DNA from: Limnohabitans sp. Rim11
GTDB lineage: Bacteria > Pseudomonadota > Gammaproteobacteria > Burkholderiales > Burkholderiaceae_C
Length of the DNA: 64,000 nucleotides
Direction: 5' to 3'
NCBI RefSeq assembly: GCF_001269365.1
Contig: NZ_CXOM01000001.1
Location: 310,090 to 374,089, forward strand
Within the stretch, counting starts at the first letter, position 1. Each line of letters opens with the position of its first letter. The translations under genes and the position numbers were made by a program. This document shows, piece after piece, positions 1 to 9,979 of the stretch. The notes under the pieces are model-generated. The model had not been told where the DNA came from and ran no database searches. It saw only the letters and a list, made by a program, of their open reading frames with translations.

Positions 1-3000
1 TTGTGTTGACGCTGATGTCAGCCGATTTGTCGGTGACGCCCGCCGATGCTTCTTGACCGATGTTGCCAGCGGCGTCGGTGTAGCTGTTGAGTGAAATAGC
101 CACATTCGCGGTGCCTGCACTCACACCAGACGTGGGCGTTAGAAGTGCGGTGCGCGTCAGCGGATTGTCGGTGGTGCTGAGCGCACCCAAGGTGCCGCCT
201 GTGACGACCAAGTCACCGCTGGTGCCGTCCCAAACAAAGCTAGTGCCAGGGTCTTCACTGAAGGTGAAGGTGATGGTGGCAGTTTGACCAGAGATTAAAG
301 CGCTGGTGCTACTGGTGACTGTTGCTGTGGGGCGAGTAGTGTCCACCAAATACTTGCTGTTGTCGGCCACAGCCAATGATGCGATGCTGCTGTTGTTGCC
401 CGAAGCATCTTGCAAAGTGCCACCATTGAGCGCGAGTGCATTCACGCCAATGGCCACGCCATTGCTGTCGTTGTGGCCGCTGGCTACCGTGGCCGTAAAC
501 ACCAACGCATTGCTACCAGAGCCGGATATGTATGTGGCTTGAACCGCAGTGCCACCCACATTGATTGACAAGGTGGGCGTGCCGCCAGTTGTATTGACTG
601 TGATCACATCATTGAAGGTAACAGTCGCACTCAAGGTGTCGCTGGCATTCAAATTGTTGACAGTGGCATCAGACGCGCTCACTAAGCCACCTGTTGAACT
701 GGTCAAGGCTAAGCTAGAGATGGTGGGTGCAAGGGTGTCCAAATTGAGCGTGGGTGTTGTGCCTGCTACACCATTGTTGCCTGCCGTGTCTTGGTAGCTG
801 TTGCCCACGACGGTGATGCTGGCCGTGCCACTGCCTTGGTTAGCAGCGGGTGTGAATACGGCTGAGCGCGTCAGACCTGTGCCGCTGATGGCGCCCAGGC
901 TGCCGCCAGCTATTGCCACATCACCTGTCGTGCCATCCCAAGCAAAGCTGGCGCCTGGGTCTTCAGAAAACGTGAAGGTGATGTTGGCGGTATCGCTTGA
1001 AGTCAAGCTGGATTTGTCAGATGTGATGACCACGCTGGGTGCCGTGGTGTCGACCAAATAGTTGGCGTTGCTGCTGACAGCGACAGACGTGATGCTGCTG
1101 GTGTTGCCATTGGCATCTTTGAGAGTGGCGCCATTCAATGTGAGTGCATTGGCGGGCAGGGCGACGCCATCTAAATCGGTTTGTCCACTGACGATGGTGG
1201 TGGTGAATACCAAGGCATTGGTGCCTGAACCCGATACATAGGTGGCTTGCACAGTGCTAGCGCCCACAAGCAAGGCCAAGGTAGGCGATCCACCATCGGT
1301 ATTGACCGTGATCGCATCGTTAAAGGTGGCCGTGAAATTCAAGGTGTCGCCCGCGTTCAAGCTGTTGTTGAGGGCGCCCGTTGAACCGCTCAATGCCACG
1401 CTGCTGACCATCGGTGCCAGGGTGTCTATGCTGATAATGGGCGTTGTGCCAGCTGTGCCCAGATTGCCAGCCACGTCGGTGTAGCTTAAATTCGCCACAG
1501 TGATGCTGGCCGAGCCATTTGCTAAGTTGGTGTCTGGGGTGAAGGTGCTGCGGCGCACATTGCCAAAGCCTGTGAGTGCGCTCAGGGTGCCGCCGGTCAC
1601 GGTTACATCTGCCAACGTAAAACTGGTGTCTGGATCTTCTGTGAACGTAAAGCAAATAAGACTGGTTTCGCCTGCTTTTAAAATGGATACCGAGGAGGTG
1701 ATGACCACGCCGGGTGCTGTGGTGTCTACTGGGTACAAGATGTTGTCGGCCACGCTGGCATTGCCCAAGGTCAGGCTGTTGCCGGGTACGCTTTTTAACG
1801 TGCTGCCGTTGAGGGTGATGGCCGCCGATGGAATCGAGATGCCATTGGCATCGTCTTGCCCTGCCAAGATGGTGTAGCTGAACACAAAGTCGGTGCTACC
1901 ACTGCCAGACACATAAGCAGCCTGTACCAGCGTGCTGCCAATCATCAAATTCAAAGTGGGTGAGCCCCCTGTGGCATTGAGCACAATGGCTTCACTAAAG
2001 ACCACGTTGCCAAAAATCACGTCACCTGCATTGAGCAAGTTGCTGACAGCACCCGTGGCGCTGCTCAGGCCCACTTGACTGACGGTGGGCGCCGCCGTTG
2101 AATAGGTGAGCAATGGCGTGCTACCCGCGCCACCTGTGTTGCCTGCGGTATCGGCGTAGGTGCCAGCGTTGATGGCAATACTGGCGGTGCCTGCAGCTAC
2201 ATTGTTGGTGGGCGTGAACGTGGCTGTGCGCGTTAATCCATTGCCGCTGATGTTGCCCAAAGTGCCGCCGCTAACAAGCACATCACCTGCATTAGAGGCC
2301 CAGACAAAACTGCTGCCTGGGTCTTCAGTGAATGTGAAAGTGATGGCCGCTGTTTCTCCCGTTTTTAAAGCGCTGACATCTGATGTGATGCTGACGGTAG
2401 GCGCTGTGGTATCGACCAAATATAGCGGGTTGTTGGCCACGACGTTGGATGTGATGACGCTGGTGTTGCCAGCGCTGTCTTTTAGGGTGGCGCCATTCAA
2501 GGTGAGGGCGTTCAAAGCAATGGCCACGCCATCGGTATCGTTTTGCCCACTGGCAATGGTCGTGCTAAATACCAGCGCTGTGGTGCCAGAGCCCGACACA
2601 TAGGTGGCTTGGACCGTGCTGCTGCCAATGACCAAAGCCAAAGTGGGCGAGCCTGCCGTGGTGTTGAGCGTGACGGCTTCACTGAACGTCACGGTAGCGC
2701 TCAGGGTGTCGGTGTCATTCAGCAGTTTGACGCTTGCATCAAGGGGGCTGGCCACACCACCTGTGGCGCTGCTCAAGGCCAAACTTGCAAGGCTGGGTAC
2801 CGCAGTGTCTATCGACAGACTGGAGAAAGCGCCGGCGCTGCCGTTGTTGCCGGCCTCGTCTTGGTAGCTGTTGGCTGTGACGGTGATGCTGCCGGTGCCG
2901 CTGGTCAGATTGGCTGTGGGCGTGAACACCGCAGTGCGTGTGAGGTCTGTTCCACTGATAGCGCCCAATGAGCCGCCTGTGACAACAATGTCTCCCGAGC

Positions 3001-6000
3001 TGCCATCCCAAGCCAAGCTTGTGCCTGGGTCTTCAGAAAATGTGAACGTGATGTTGGCAGTCTCGCCCGCTTTGAGTGCCGCCACGTTGCTTGCAATACT
3101 GACTGTAGGCTTCAGCGTGTCGATGCTAATGCTTGGAGAAAGACCTGCACTGCCTGTATTGCCTGCGCTGTCGGTGTAACTTAAATTGCTGACCGTGATG
3201 TTGGCACTGCCGCTGGCTAGGTTGGCAGTGGGTGTGAACACTGCAGTGCGTGTCAGTCCCGTACCGCTGACGGCGCTCAAGGTGCCGCCGCTGACTGCAA
3301 GGTCGCCAGTAGAGCCATTCCAAGCAAAGCTGGCACCTGGGTCTTCAGAAAATGTGAAGGTGATGTTGGCCGTTTCGCCCGCATTGAGTGCCGCTACATC
3401 GCTGGCAATACTGACCGTAGGCGCTATGGTGTCAATTGAAATAGCGGGTGTGACTCCGGCACTGCCTAAATTACCCGCACTGTCGGTATAACTTGAATGG
3501 TTGACGGTAATGCTGGCGGTACCGCTGGTTAAACTTGCTGTGGGCGTGAAGACTGCAGTGCGTGTGAGGCCCGTGCCACTGATGGCGTCCAGGGAGCCAC
3601 CCGTGACAACCAGGTCACCCGAGCTGCCATCCCAAGCAAAGCTGGCGCCTGGATCTTCAGAAAATGTGAAGGTGATGTTGGCAGTTTGCCCAGCTTTGAG
3701 TGCCGCCAAGTTGCTGGTAATGTTGACGGTAGGCGCTAAGGTGTCAATCGAAATAACAGGTGTGATGCCCGCACTGCCTGAATTACCCGCACTGTCGGCA
3801 TAACTTGAATTGGGCACAGTGATGTTGGCAGTTCCGCTGGCCAAACCCGCTGTGGGCGTGAAGACTGCAGTGCGTGTGAGGCCTGTGCCACTGATAGCGC
3901 TTAACGAGCCACCGGTGACAACAAGGTCACCCGAGTTGCCATCCCACGAAAAGCTAGTACTTGGATCTTCAGAAAAAGTGAAGGTGATGTTGGCAGTCTC
4001 ACCGACTTTGAGTGCAGCCACATTGCTGCTAATGCTCACTGTCGGTGCAATGGTGTCGATGGCAATGCTAGGCGAGACACCCGAGCTTCCGGCGTTGCCA
4101 GCCGTATCGGTGTAACTTAAATCAGTGACGGTGATACTTGCGCTGCCGCTAGCCAGATTGGCCGTGGGTGTGAAGACCGCAGTGCGTGTAAGGCCCATTC
4201 CACTGATGGCGCTCAAAGTGCCACCCGTGACCAGAAGATCACCGGAGCTGCCGTTCCAGGCGAAGCTTGTTCCTGGATTTTCAGAAAATGTGAACGTGAT
4301 GTTGGCAGTCTCGCCCGCTTTGAGTACCGCCACGTTGCTGGCAATGCTGACGGTAGGCGCTAAGGTGTCAATCGAAATGATGGGTGTGGTACCTGCACTG
4401 CCTGAGTTGCCTGCGGTATCGGTGTAACTTAAATTGGCCACCGTAATGCTGGCACTGCCGCTGGCAAGGTTGGCAGTAGGTGTAAAAAGAGCAGTGCGTG
4501 TGAGGCCAGTACCGCTGATAGCGCCTAGGGTGCCGCCAGCAATCACAAGATCGCCCGAGCTTCCGTCCCAAGCGAAGCTGGTTCCAGGATCTTCAGAGAA
4601 TGTGAAAGTGATATTGGCAGTCTCGCCTGCCTTCAGTGCATTTGTACTGGCGGTGATGGCCACTGTAGGCGTTAGCATGTCGATGCTGATACTTGGCGTA
4701 ACACCAGCAGAGCCATTGTTGCCAGCTGCATCTTGATAGCTATTGGCTGTAACTGTGATGCTGGCACTGCCGCTGGCCAGACCAGAGGTAGGTGTGAACA
4801 CAGCTGTCCGTGTCAAACCAGTTCCACTCAGAGCGCTTAAGGTGCCGCCAGTGACAAGCACGTCCCCCGAGTTGCCATCCCAAACGAAGCTTGAGCCTGT
4901 CTCTTCCGAAAGGGTGAAGGTGATGTTGGCAGTCTCACCCGCTTTGAGCGAGGCCACGTTGGAGGCAATGCTGATACTTGGTGCGGTGGTGTCTACTTTG
5001 TAACCCAAATTGTCGGTGCTGACTACGCTGGTAGGCAAATCTGTGGTGTTGCCGCGGGGGTCATTGAGTGTGCTCCCATTGAGTTGCAGTGCATTGACGG
5101 TGATGGCAATGCCGTTGGTGTCTGTTTGACCGGCTAAGACCGTATAACTAAAGACTAAATCTGCGGTGCCAGCCCCAGACACATAAGTGGCCGAAACCTG
5201 GGTGCTGCCAATCTGCAACGCAAGCGTTGGCGTGCCGCCTGTGAGGCTCAGTGTTTGCGCTTCAGAAAAGTGCGCAGTCACGTTCACGGTGTCGCCTTCG
5301 TTGAGCGTGCTATTTTGCAAACCTACCGCGCTGGTGATTTGCATCGACATGAGCGTGACAGGGGTGGTGTTGATCACCAGGCCCGTGAGGGTGTTGCCAA
5401 TCCCTAAGTTACCGGCCAAGTCGGTGAACACATCATTGTTAACGGTAAGACTTGCATTGGCACCCGATAAACCTTGGGTGGGATAGAAAGTGGCCGTTCT
5501 TGTAAGTCCTGTGCCGCTGATTGCGGTGAGGGTACCTTCCACCAAGGTCACATCACCGGCGGTTCCGTTCCAGGAGAAGGTACTGCCTGGGTCTTCGCTG
5601 AAAGCGAAAGTGATTGTGGCGGTTTGACCGCTTAAGAATGTACTCTGGTTGGATGTAATGTTCACCAAGGTAGGCGCTGTGGTGTCTACCAAAAAATTGA
5701 CGTTGTCGGCTACAGCGTTGAACGTATTCACTACGGTATTGCCAGCCGTATCTTTTATAGTTCTGCCATTCAAGTTGAAGGTGGGGCTGCCCATGCTATT
5801 GGCCACAATTGAAATACCGTTGAGATCTGTTTGAGCCGCTAGCACGGTGTAGTTAAACACCAGTGCCGTGGTGCCAGAGCCAGATGCATACAGAGCATTA
5901 ACTTCGGTGCCGCCAATGTTCAATTTGAGGCTGGGCGTGCCAGCGCCCACGTTCAGGTTGACCAGTTCGCTGAAGGTTGCGGTCACATAAACCACATCGC

Positions 6001-8809
6001 CAGCATTGAGCAAGTTGTTTTGGATATTGTCTGCACTGGTGATTGCTAAGGACGACAAGCTTGCGGGTATGGTATTGACATTAATGTTGGCCGATTTATC
6101 GGTAATGCCTGCTACGGCTTCTTGCCCTAAGTTGCCTGCTGTATCGGTGTAGCTGTTTAAGGTGACGGCCACGTTGGCCGTGCCGCCACTCACACCAGTG
6201 GTCGGCGTCAAGATGGCAGTACGCGTTAGGGGGTTGCCAGTGGTGCTGAGGGCGCCTAAGGTGCCACCACTGACCAGCAAATCTCCCGTGGTGCCGTTCC
6301 AGACAAATGAGTTGCCAGGATCTTCGCTGAAGGTGAAGGTGATGGTGGCTGTTTGGTTAGAAATTAAAGTGGCGGTGTCAGATGTGACGGCCACTGTGGG
6401 GCGTGTAGTGTCCACCAAATACTTGGCATTGTCTGCCACTGCAGACGAGGTGATGGTGGCGTTGTTGCCATTGGCGTCTTTGAGTGTGGCACCGTTCAAG
6501 CTAAGCGCGTTGAACGCAATGGCTACACCGTTGCTGTCGTTTTGCAAAGCAGCCACGGTAGTTGTAAACACCAAGGCGTTGGTGTCGGAGCCTGATACAT
6601 AAGTGGCCTGAACCGTTCTGCCGCCAATGTCCAACGCCAAAGTGGGGGAACCATTTGTGGTGTTAACAGTCAGCACATCGTCAAAGGTGACGGTGGCAGT
6701 CAGTGTGTCTGAATCGTTCAGATTGTTAACTGTGGTCTCAGTGAAGCTGACAATGCCGCCTGTTGAACTTGTCAGGGCCAAGCTAGAAATAGCGGGTGCC
6801 AAGGTATCAATGTTAATAATGGGTGTTGTTCCTGCACTTCCAGTATTGCCAGCGTCATCGGTGTAAGCTAAATTGGTAATCGTGATGTTTGCACTACCGC
6901 TTGCGAGATTGGCTGTCGGAGTAAACACTGCTGTTCGCGTCAGACTTGCGCCGTGGATGGCGCTCAAGGTGCCACCCATCACAACTAAATCACCCGTTGA
7001 TCCGTCCCATGCAAAGCTGGTTCCTGGATCCTCTGAGAATGTGAAAGTTATATTTGCAGTCTCGCCGACTTTGAGCGTATTAACACTGCTGGTAATGCTC
7101 AAGGTTGGCGCGGTGGTGTCCACCAAATAATTGGCGTTGTCGACCACTGCACTGAAGGTGTTGACAGTCGTGTTACCCGCGGTGTCGGTGAGAGTCCTGC
7201 CGTTCAGGTTGAAGGTGGGGCTGCCAACGCTACTTGCAACAATAGAAATACCGTTGATATCGGTTTGAGCCGCCAGTACGGTGTAGGTAAAAACCAATGA
7301 TGTAGTGCCAGAGCCCGATGCATACAGTGCGTTGACTTCGGTGCCGCCAATGTTCAGTTTAAGGCTGGGCGTACCATCATCGTCCACGTTCAAGTTGACC
7401 AGTTCGCTATAGGTGGCAGTCACATAAACTACATCGCCTGCATTCAGCAAGTTGTTTTGAATGTTGTCAGCTCGGGTGATGGCCAAGGATGCCAAACTTG
7501 CTGGCAGGGTATTGACTGTGATGTTGGTCGATTGGTCGGTGATACCCGCTAAGGCTTCTAGCCCTAGGTTGCCTGCTGCATCGGTGTAGCTGTTCAAATT
7601 CACTGCCACGTTGGCCGTGCCTGCATTCACACCATTAGCCGGTGTCAAGATAGCTGTGCGCGTTAGAGGGTTGCCTGTGGTGCTAAGGGCGCCTAAGGTG
7701 CCACCACTGACCACTAAATCTCCCGAGCTGCCATCCCAAACAAATGAGCTGCCAGGATCTTCGCTAAAGGTGAAAGTGATGGTGGCTGTTTGCCCTGAAA
7801 TTAATGTAGGTGTGTCAGAAGTAATTGCTACTGTGGGGCGAGTGGTGTCAACCAAATAATTGGCATTGTCTGCCACTGCAGCCGAAGTGATATTGACGTT
7901 GTTACCATTGGCATCTTTGAGTGTGCCGCCGTTGAGGTTGAGCGCATTGAGCCCAATGCCAACACCAGTGTTGTCGTTTTGCCCGTTCGCGATGGTGGTT
8001 GCAAAGACTAAGGTGTTGCTGCCAGAGCCAGACACATAGGTGGCTTGAACAGTGCTGGTGCCAATAAGCAATGACAAGGTGGGTGAACCCAAACTTGTAT
8101 TTAGAAAAACAGCTTCATTGAATGTGACAGAGACAAAAAGACCATCGTCTGCATTGAGCCAATGAATGTTTGCATCAATCAAGCTAGATAAAGAGCCTGT
8201 AGCCCTTGTTATTTCAGAGCTGGTAATAGTTGCCAGGCTGGCTGTGACCGGCGTGCTTCCTTTTCCGCCGGTAAACACTGGAATTGCAATGGCAGTTGCT
8301 GCAATTTCCCCAAGTCCTAAAGTGGTCGGCACTGCTGCCGTAGCGCTAGGGATGAGGCCGATGAACGAGCCTGGGTTGTACAAAGCCACTTTGCAATCAA
8401 GGGCGGAATCACCTTCTGTCCATGGCAAACTCTCGGTCACTTCAAAAGTTTCAGGTGGATAGTGCGAGATCACTTGAACTTCATTGCACGACTCGTTCTC
8501 GAGTCGGTAGACAGCTGAATTTTCGACAGGCGTCAGTGAAGCTACAAAATAATCTTGAATCTCGATGACCGGCTCATCATCCAAAAAAATCTTCAGATTT
8601 TTGTTGTTTCTAATAAGTCGTTGGCCTTTTTGGTGAACACCTGTTTCAATGTTCACTAATTTGTATTGCGCTCCCAATTCTGCTTTGACAGCCAAGGGTG
8701 CATTGATCAGATTGAAGCCCAATACGGGGTCGACCAAGTTGGCCAATCGAATCGTTTTGACGGTGCCGTCAAGCAAGGCTGTTTGGAGTTGGAGCGCAGT
8801 TAAATTCAT
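1..8809 (-). CDS. Giant Ig-like repeat adhesin, type I secreted (C-terminus beyond window)
   Basis: The frame starts at ATG 8809 and appears open to the left edge, giving at least 2,936 codons. I translated the first 150 or so residues, several repeats and the edge, not every codon. Residues 1-130 form a non-repetitive prefix ending near DDEPVIEIQDYF, resembling the BapA-prefix/LapA-type N-terminal region that holds such proteins in the exporter. After it come about 24 bacterial Ig-like domains of about 100-130 residues. Type A carries the marks ITFTFSEDPG, WDGSSGD and SYTDxAGN; type B carries VTFSEAV and QATYVSGSG. No Sec signal is seen, as expected for type I export. The likely role is surface attachment or biofilm formation. 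Calcium-binding RTX repeats and the secretion signal would lie outside the window. The gene follows the adaptor by 6 bases. Family assignment is firm; ligand and function are inferred. Confidence 0.9.
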   Translation of the reverse strand, partial: MNLTALQLQTALLDGTVKTIRLANLVDPVLGFNLINAPLAVKAELGAQYKLVNIETGVHQKGQRLIRNNKNLKIFLDDEPVIEIQDYFVASLTPVENSAVYRLENESCNEVQVISHYPPETFEVTESLPWTEGDSALDCKVALYNPGSFIGLIPSATAAVPTTLGLGEIAATAIAIPVFTGGKGSTPVTASLATITSSEITRATGSLSSLIDANIHWLNADDGLFVSVTFNEAVFLNTSLGSPTLSLLIGTSTVQATYVSGSGSNTLVFATTIANGQNDNTGVGIGLNALNLNGGTLKDANGNNVNITSAAVADNANYLVDTTRPTVAITSDTPTLISGQTATITFTFSEDPGSSFVWDGSSGDLVVSGGTLGALSTTGNPLTRTAILTPANGVNAGTANVAVNLNSYTDAAGNLGLEALAGITDQSTNITVNTLPASLASLAITRADNIQNNLLNAGDVVYVTATYSELVNLNVDDDGTPSLKLNIGGTEVNALYASGSGTTSLVFTYTVLAAQTDINGISIVASSVGSPTFNLNGRTLTDTAGNTTVNTFSAVVDNANYLVDTTAPTLSITSSVNTLKVGETANITFTFSEDPGTSFAWDGSTGDLVVMGGTLSAIHGASLTRTAVFTPTANLASGSANITITNLAYTDDAGNTGSAGTTPIINIDTLAPAISSLALTSSTGGIVSFTETTVNNLNDSDTLTATVTFDDVLTVNTTNGSPTLALDIGGRTVQATYVSGSDTNALVFTTTVAALQNDSNGVAIAFNALSLNGATLKDANGNNATITSSAVADNAKYLVDTTRPTVAVTSDTATLISNQTATITFTFSEDPGNSFVWNGTTGDLLVSGGTLGALSTTGNPLTRTAILTPTTGVSGGTANVAVTLNSYTDTAGNLGQEAVAGITDKSANINVNTIPASLSSLAITSADNIQNNLLNAGDVVYVTATFSELVNLNVGAGTPSLKLNIGGTEVNALYASGSGTTALVFNYTVLAAQTDLNGISIVANSMGSPTFNLNGRTIKDTAGNTVVNTFNAVADNVNFLVDTTAPTLVNITSNQSTFLSGQTATITFAFSEDPGSTFSWNGTAGDVTLVEGTLTAISGTGLTRTATFYPTQGLSGANASLTVNNDVFTDLAGNLGIGNTLTGLVINTTPVTLMSMQITSAVGLQNSTLNEGDTVNVTAHFSEAQTLSLTGGTPTLALQIGSTQVSATYVSGAGTADLVFSYTVLAGQTDTNGIAITVNALQLNGSTLNDPRGNTTDLPTSVVSTDNLGYKVDTTAPSISIASNVASLKAGETANITFTLSEETGSSFVWDGNSGDVLVTGGTLSALSGTGLTRTAVFTPTSGLASGSASITVTANSYQDAAGNNGSAGVTPSISIDMLTPTVAITASTNALKAGETANITFTFSEDPGTSFAWDGSSGDLVIAGGTLGAISGTGLTRTALFTPTANLASGSASITVANLSYTDTAGNSGSAGTTPIISIDTLAPTVSIASNVAVLKAGETANITFTFSENPGTSFAWNGSSGDLLVTGGTLSAISGMGLTRTAVFTPTANLASGSASITVTDLSYTDTAGNAGSSGVSPSIAIDTIAPTVSISSNVAALKVGETANITFTFSEDPSTSFSWDGNSGDLVVTGGSLSAISGTGLTRTAVFTPTAGLASGTANITVPNSSYADSAGNSGSAGITPVISIDTLAPTVNITSNLAALKAGQTANITFTFSEDPGASFAWDGSSGDLVVTGGSLDAISGTGLTRTAVFTPTASLTSGTASITVNHSSYTDSAGNLGSAGVTPAISIDTIAPTVSIASDVAALNAGETANITFTFSEDPGASFAWNGSTGDLAVSGGTLSAVSGTGLTRTAVFTPTANLASGSANITVSNLSYTDSAGNTGSAGLSPSISIDTLKPTVSIASNVAALKAGETANITFTFSEDPGTSLAWDGSSGDIVVTGGSLGAISGTDLTRTAVFTPTANLTSGTGSITVTANSYQDEAGNNGSAGAFSSLSIDTAVPSLASLALSSATGGVASPLDASVKLLNDTDTLSATVTFSEAVTLNTTAGSPTLALVIGSSTVQATYVSGSGTTALVFSTTIASGQNDTDGVAIALNALTLNGATLKDSAGNTSVITSNVVANNPLYLVDTTAPTVSITSDVSALKTGETAAITFTFTEDPGSSFVWASNAGDVLVSGGTLGNISGNGLTRTATFTPTNNVAAGTASIAINAGTYADTAGNTGGAGSTPLLTYSTAAPTVSQVGLSSATGAVSNLLNAGDVIFGNVVFSEAIVLNATGGSPTLNLMIGSTLVQAAYVSGSGSTDFVFSYTILAGQDDANGISIPSAAITLNGSTLKSVPGNSLTLGNASVADNILYPVDTTAPGVVITSSVSILKAGETSLICFTFTEDPDTSFTLADVTVTGGTLSALTGFGNVRRSTFTPDTNLANGSASITVANLSYTDVAGNLGTAGTTPIISIDTLAPMVSSVALSGSTGALNNSLNAGDTLNFTATFNDAITVNTDGGSPTLALLVGASTVQATYVSGSGTNALVFTTTIVSGQTDLDGVALPANALTLNGATLKDANGNTSSITSVAVSSNANYLVDTTAPSVVITSDKSSLTSSDTANITFTFSEDPGASFAWDGTTGDVAIAGGSLGAISGTGLTRSAVFTPAANQGSGTASITVVGNSYQDTAGNNGVAGTTPTLNLDTLAPTISSLALTSSTGGLVSASDATVNNLNASDTLSATVTFNDVITVNTTGGTPTLSINVGGTAVQATYISGSGSNALVFTATVASGHNDSNGVAIGVNALALNGGTLQDASGNNSSIASLAVADNSKYLVDTTRPTATVTSSTSALISGQTATITFTFSEDPGTSFVWDGTSGDLVVTGGTLGALSTTDNPLTRTALLTPTSGVSAGTANVAISLNSYTDAAGNIGQEASAGVTDKSADISVNT
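2806..4997 (-). repeat. Seven consecutive type-A Ig-like domain repeats, period about 312 bp
   Basis: The DNA for the ITFTFSEDPG segment recurs near 3029, 3342, 3653, 3968, 4279, 4588 and 4901, with spacings of 309-315 bp (about 104 codons). Nothing lies between copies. Copies are clearly similar but not identical at DNA level. Elsewhere in the gene each A domain is separated from the next by a type-B domain. This points to local unequal expansion of one module. Outer boundaries are approximate. Confidence 0.85.
5682..8260 (-). repeat. Higher-order B'-A-B-A duplication inside the adhesin gene, period about 1.43 kb
   Basis: A variant type-B domain (B') is encoded near 5690-6090 and again near 7125-7530, with extended near-matching DNA. 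The flanking A and B domains are repeated in the same order. Equivalent landmarks are 5682 and 7116, and the EDPG segments pair as 5590/7030 and 6319/7757. The offset is therefore 1,434-1,440 bp. The second copy is shortened on the side toward the N-terminal prefix. A block of four domains appears to have duplicated as a unit. Confidence 0.7.
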
Positions 8810-8815
8810 GACGGA

Positions 8816-9979
8816 CTAACGCTCGTGAAGCGCCCCTGAGAAAGCTTTTTGAATGGGTTGGGTCAGGTATTTCCATACCGACCGAGAGCGTGTTCTTACG
8901 TCCAATGAAGCCGTCATGCCTGGTTTCAGGTCACTTGGTTTGATTCGATGAGAAGCTGCTAAAGGCGCTAATTCAACTTGAATGCGGTAATAGGTTTGCA
9001 CCGAACCGTTAGGCCCCGACTCTGTGAGGGTGTCTGAACTGATGTGGCTCAATTTACCATTCAACATGCCGTACACACTGAAGTCAAATGCGTCCAACTT
9101 GATAGAAACTGGCAAACCCAATTTGAGGTCGCCAATGTCACTTGGATTGATCTTGGCTTCAATCACCTGACCACTTTCTGTGGGGGATATTTGCATCAGT
9201 TCATCGCCTGCGCGCAAAACACCGCCAACCGTATTGATTCGAATGACTTTGACAATGCCAGCGACGGGAGTGGTCAGCACACTGTGGTCAAGCAAGCTTT
9301 GACGTTCATTCAATTTGAATTGATGGGTCGAAATTTCTTCTTCTAATCGACCCAATTCTTGTTTGGCGTCTTGCAGGTATTTGTTCTTAACACTCAAGAT
9401 GCGCCCTTGGCTTTCATGAATCTGGCGTTGTGATTTCATCAGCTCAATTTGGCTGAGATCACCCGATTTGAAAAGCGATTGGCTGATGCGCAGTTCTTCT
9501 TCTGAAAGAACTAGACTTGAATTTAAAAGTGCTAAATCCTCGTTCAAACTCTGTTTCTTTTGTTTGTAAATTTGTTCTTGGGCTAACTTGAAATGGCCGA
9601 GTCCATCGAACTTGGCATCAAAAGTCAAAAGTTCGCCGCTGGCTTCTGCGCTAGCGCGCATGTGGGCCGCTTGTAAAGCTGTGAGCTTGGCTTGAATTTC
9701 TTGATAGCCCGCTTCTGATCGTGTTGTTTCTAATTTGGCAACCACTTGCCCGGCTTGAACGCCTTGCCCTTCTGTGACCAAGAGTTGCGTCAATACGCCG
9801 CCATCTGCCGCTTGAATAATTTGATTTCTGGCAACTGCAATTACTTGACCGGTACTGCGAACGGTTTGGTCCATCTCGGATTGGGTCGACCAGGTGGCAA
9901 ATAAAAAGAGACCGATCGCCAACAGGCGTGTTGCAGTTATTTGTTGGAGGGCATGAGCCCAAATTTGTGTATAGGTCAT
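8816..9979 (-). CDS. Type I secretion membrane fusion protein (HlyD/LapC family)
   Basis: This periplasmic adaptor links the inner-membrane ABC exporter to the outer-membrane channel. It is 387 residues, close to the family norm. One N-terminal transmembrane segment (about 17-31, LLAIGLFLFATW) is followed by a split lipoyl/beta-barrel region with GVLTQLLVTEGQGVQAGQVV at about 62-81. A long coiled coil follows (about 95-230, rich in E, K, Q and L), then the second barrel half with LTTPVAGIVKVI and GDELMQISP. Its ATG at 9979 overlaps the exporter stop as ATGA, and its own stop lies 6 bases before the adhesin ATG, which supports translational coupling. Substrate is inferred to be the downstream adhesin. 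Confidence 0.92.
   Translation of the reverse strand: MTYTQIWAHALQQITATRLLAIGLFLFATWSTQSEMDQTVRSTGQVIAVARNQIIQAADGGVLTQLLVTEGQGVQAGQVVAKLETTRSEAGYQEIQAKLTALQAAHMRASAEASGELLTFDAKFDGLGHFKLAQEQIYKQKKQSLNEDLALLNSSLVLSEEELRISQSLFKSGDLSQIELMKSQRQIHESQGRILSVKNKYLQDAKQELGRLEEEISTHQFKLNERQSLLDHSVLTTPVAGIVKVIRINTVGGVLRAGDELMQISPTESGQVIEAKINPSDIGDLKLGLPVSIKLDAFDFSVYGMLNGKLSHISSDTLTESGPNGSVQTYYRIQVELAPLAASHRIKPSDLKPGMTASLDVRTRSRSVWKYLTQPIQKAFSGALHER

Noticed and set aside
2806-4997. Regular repeats that might suggest a CRISPR array or satellite
   Set aside because: The period is about 312 bp, there are no short identical repeats with spacers, and the repeats translate into Ig-like domains in one open frame.
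87-8462. Many open frames on the plus strand across the first 8.4 kb
   Set aside because: They lie antisense to the adhesin and repeat with its period. They follow from the biased codon use of the Ig-like repeats and match no family.
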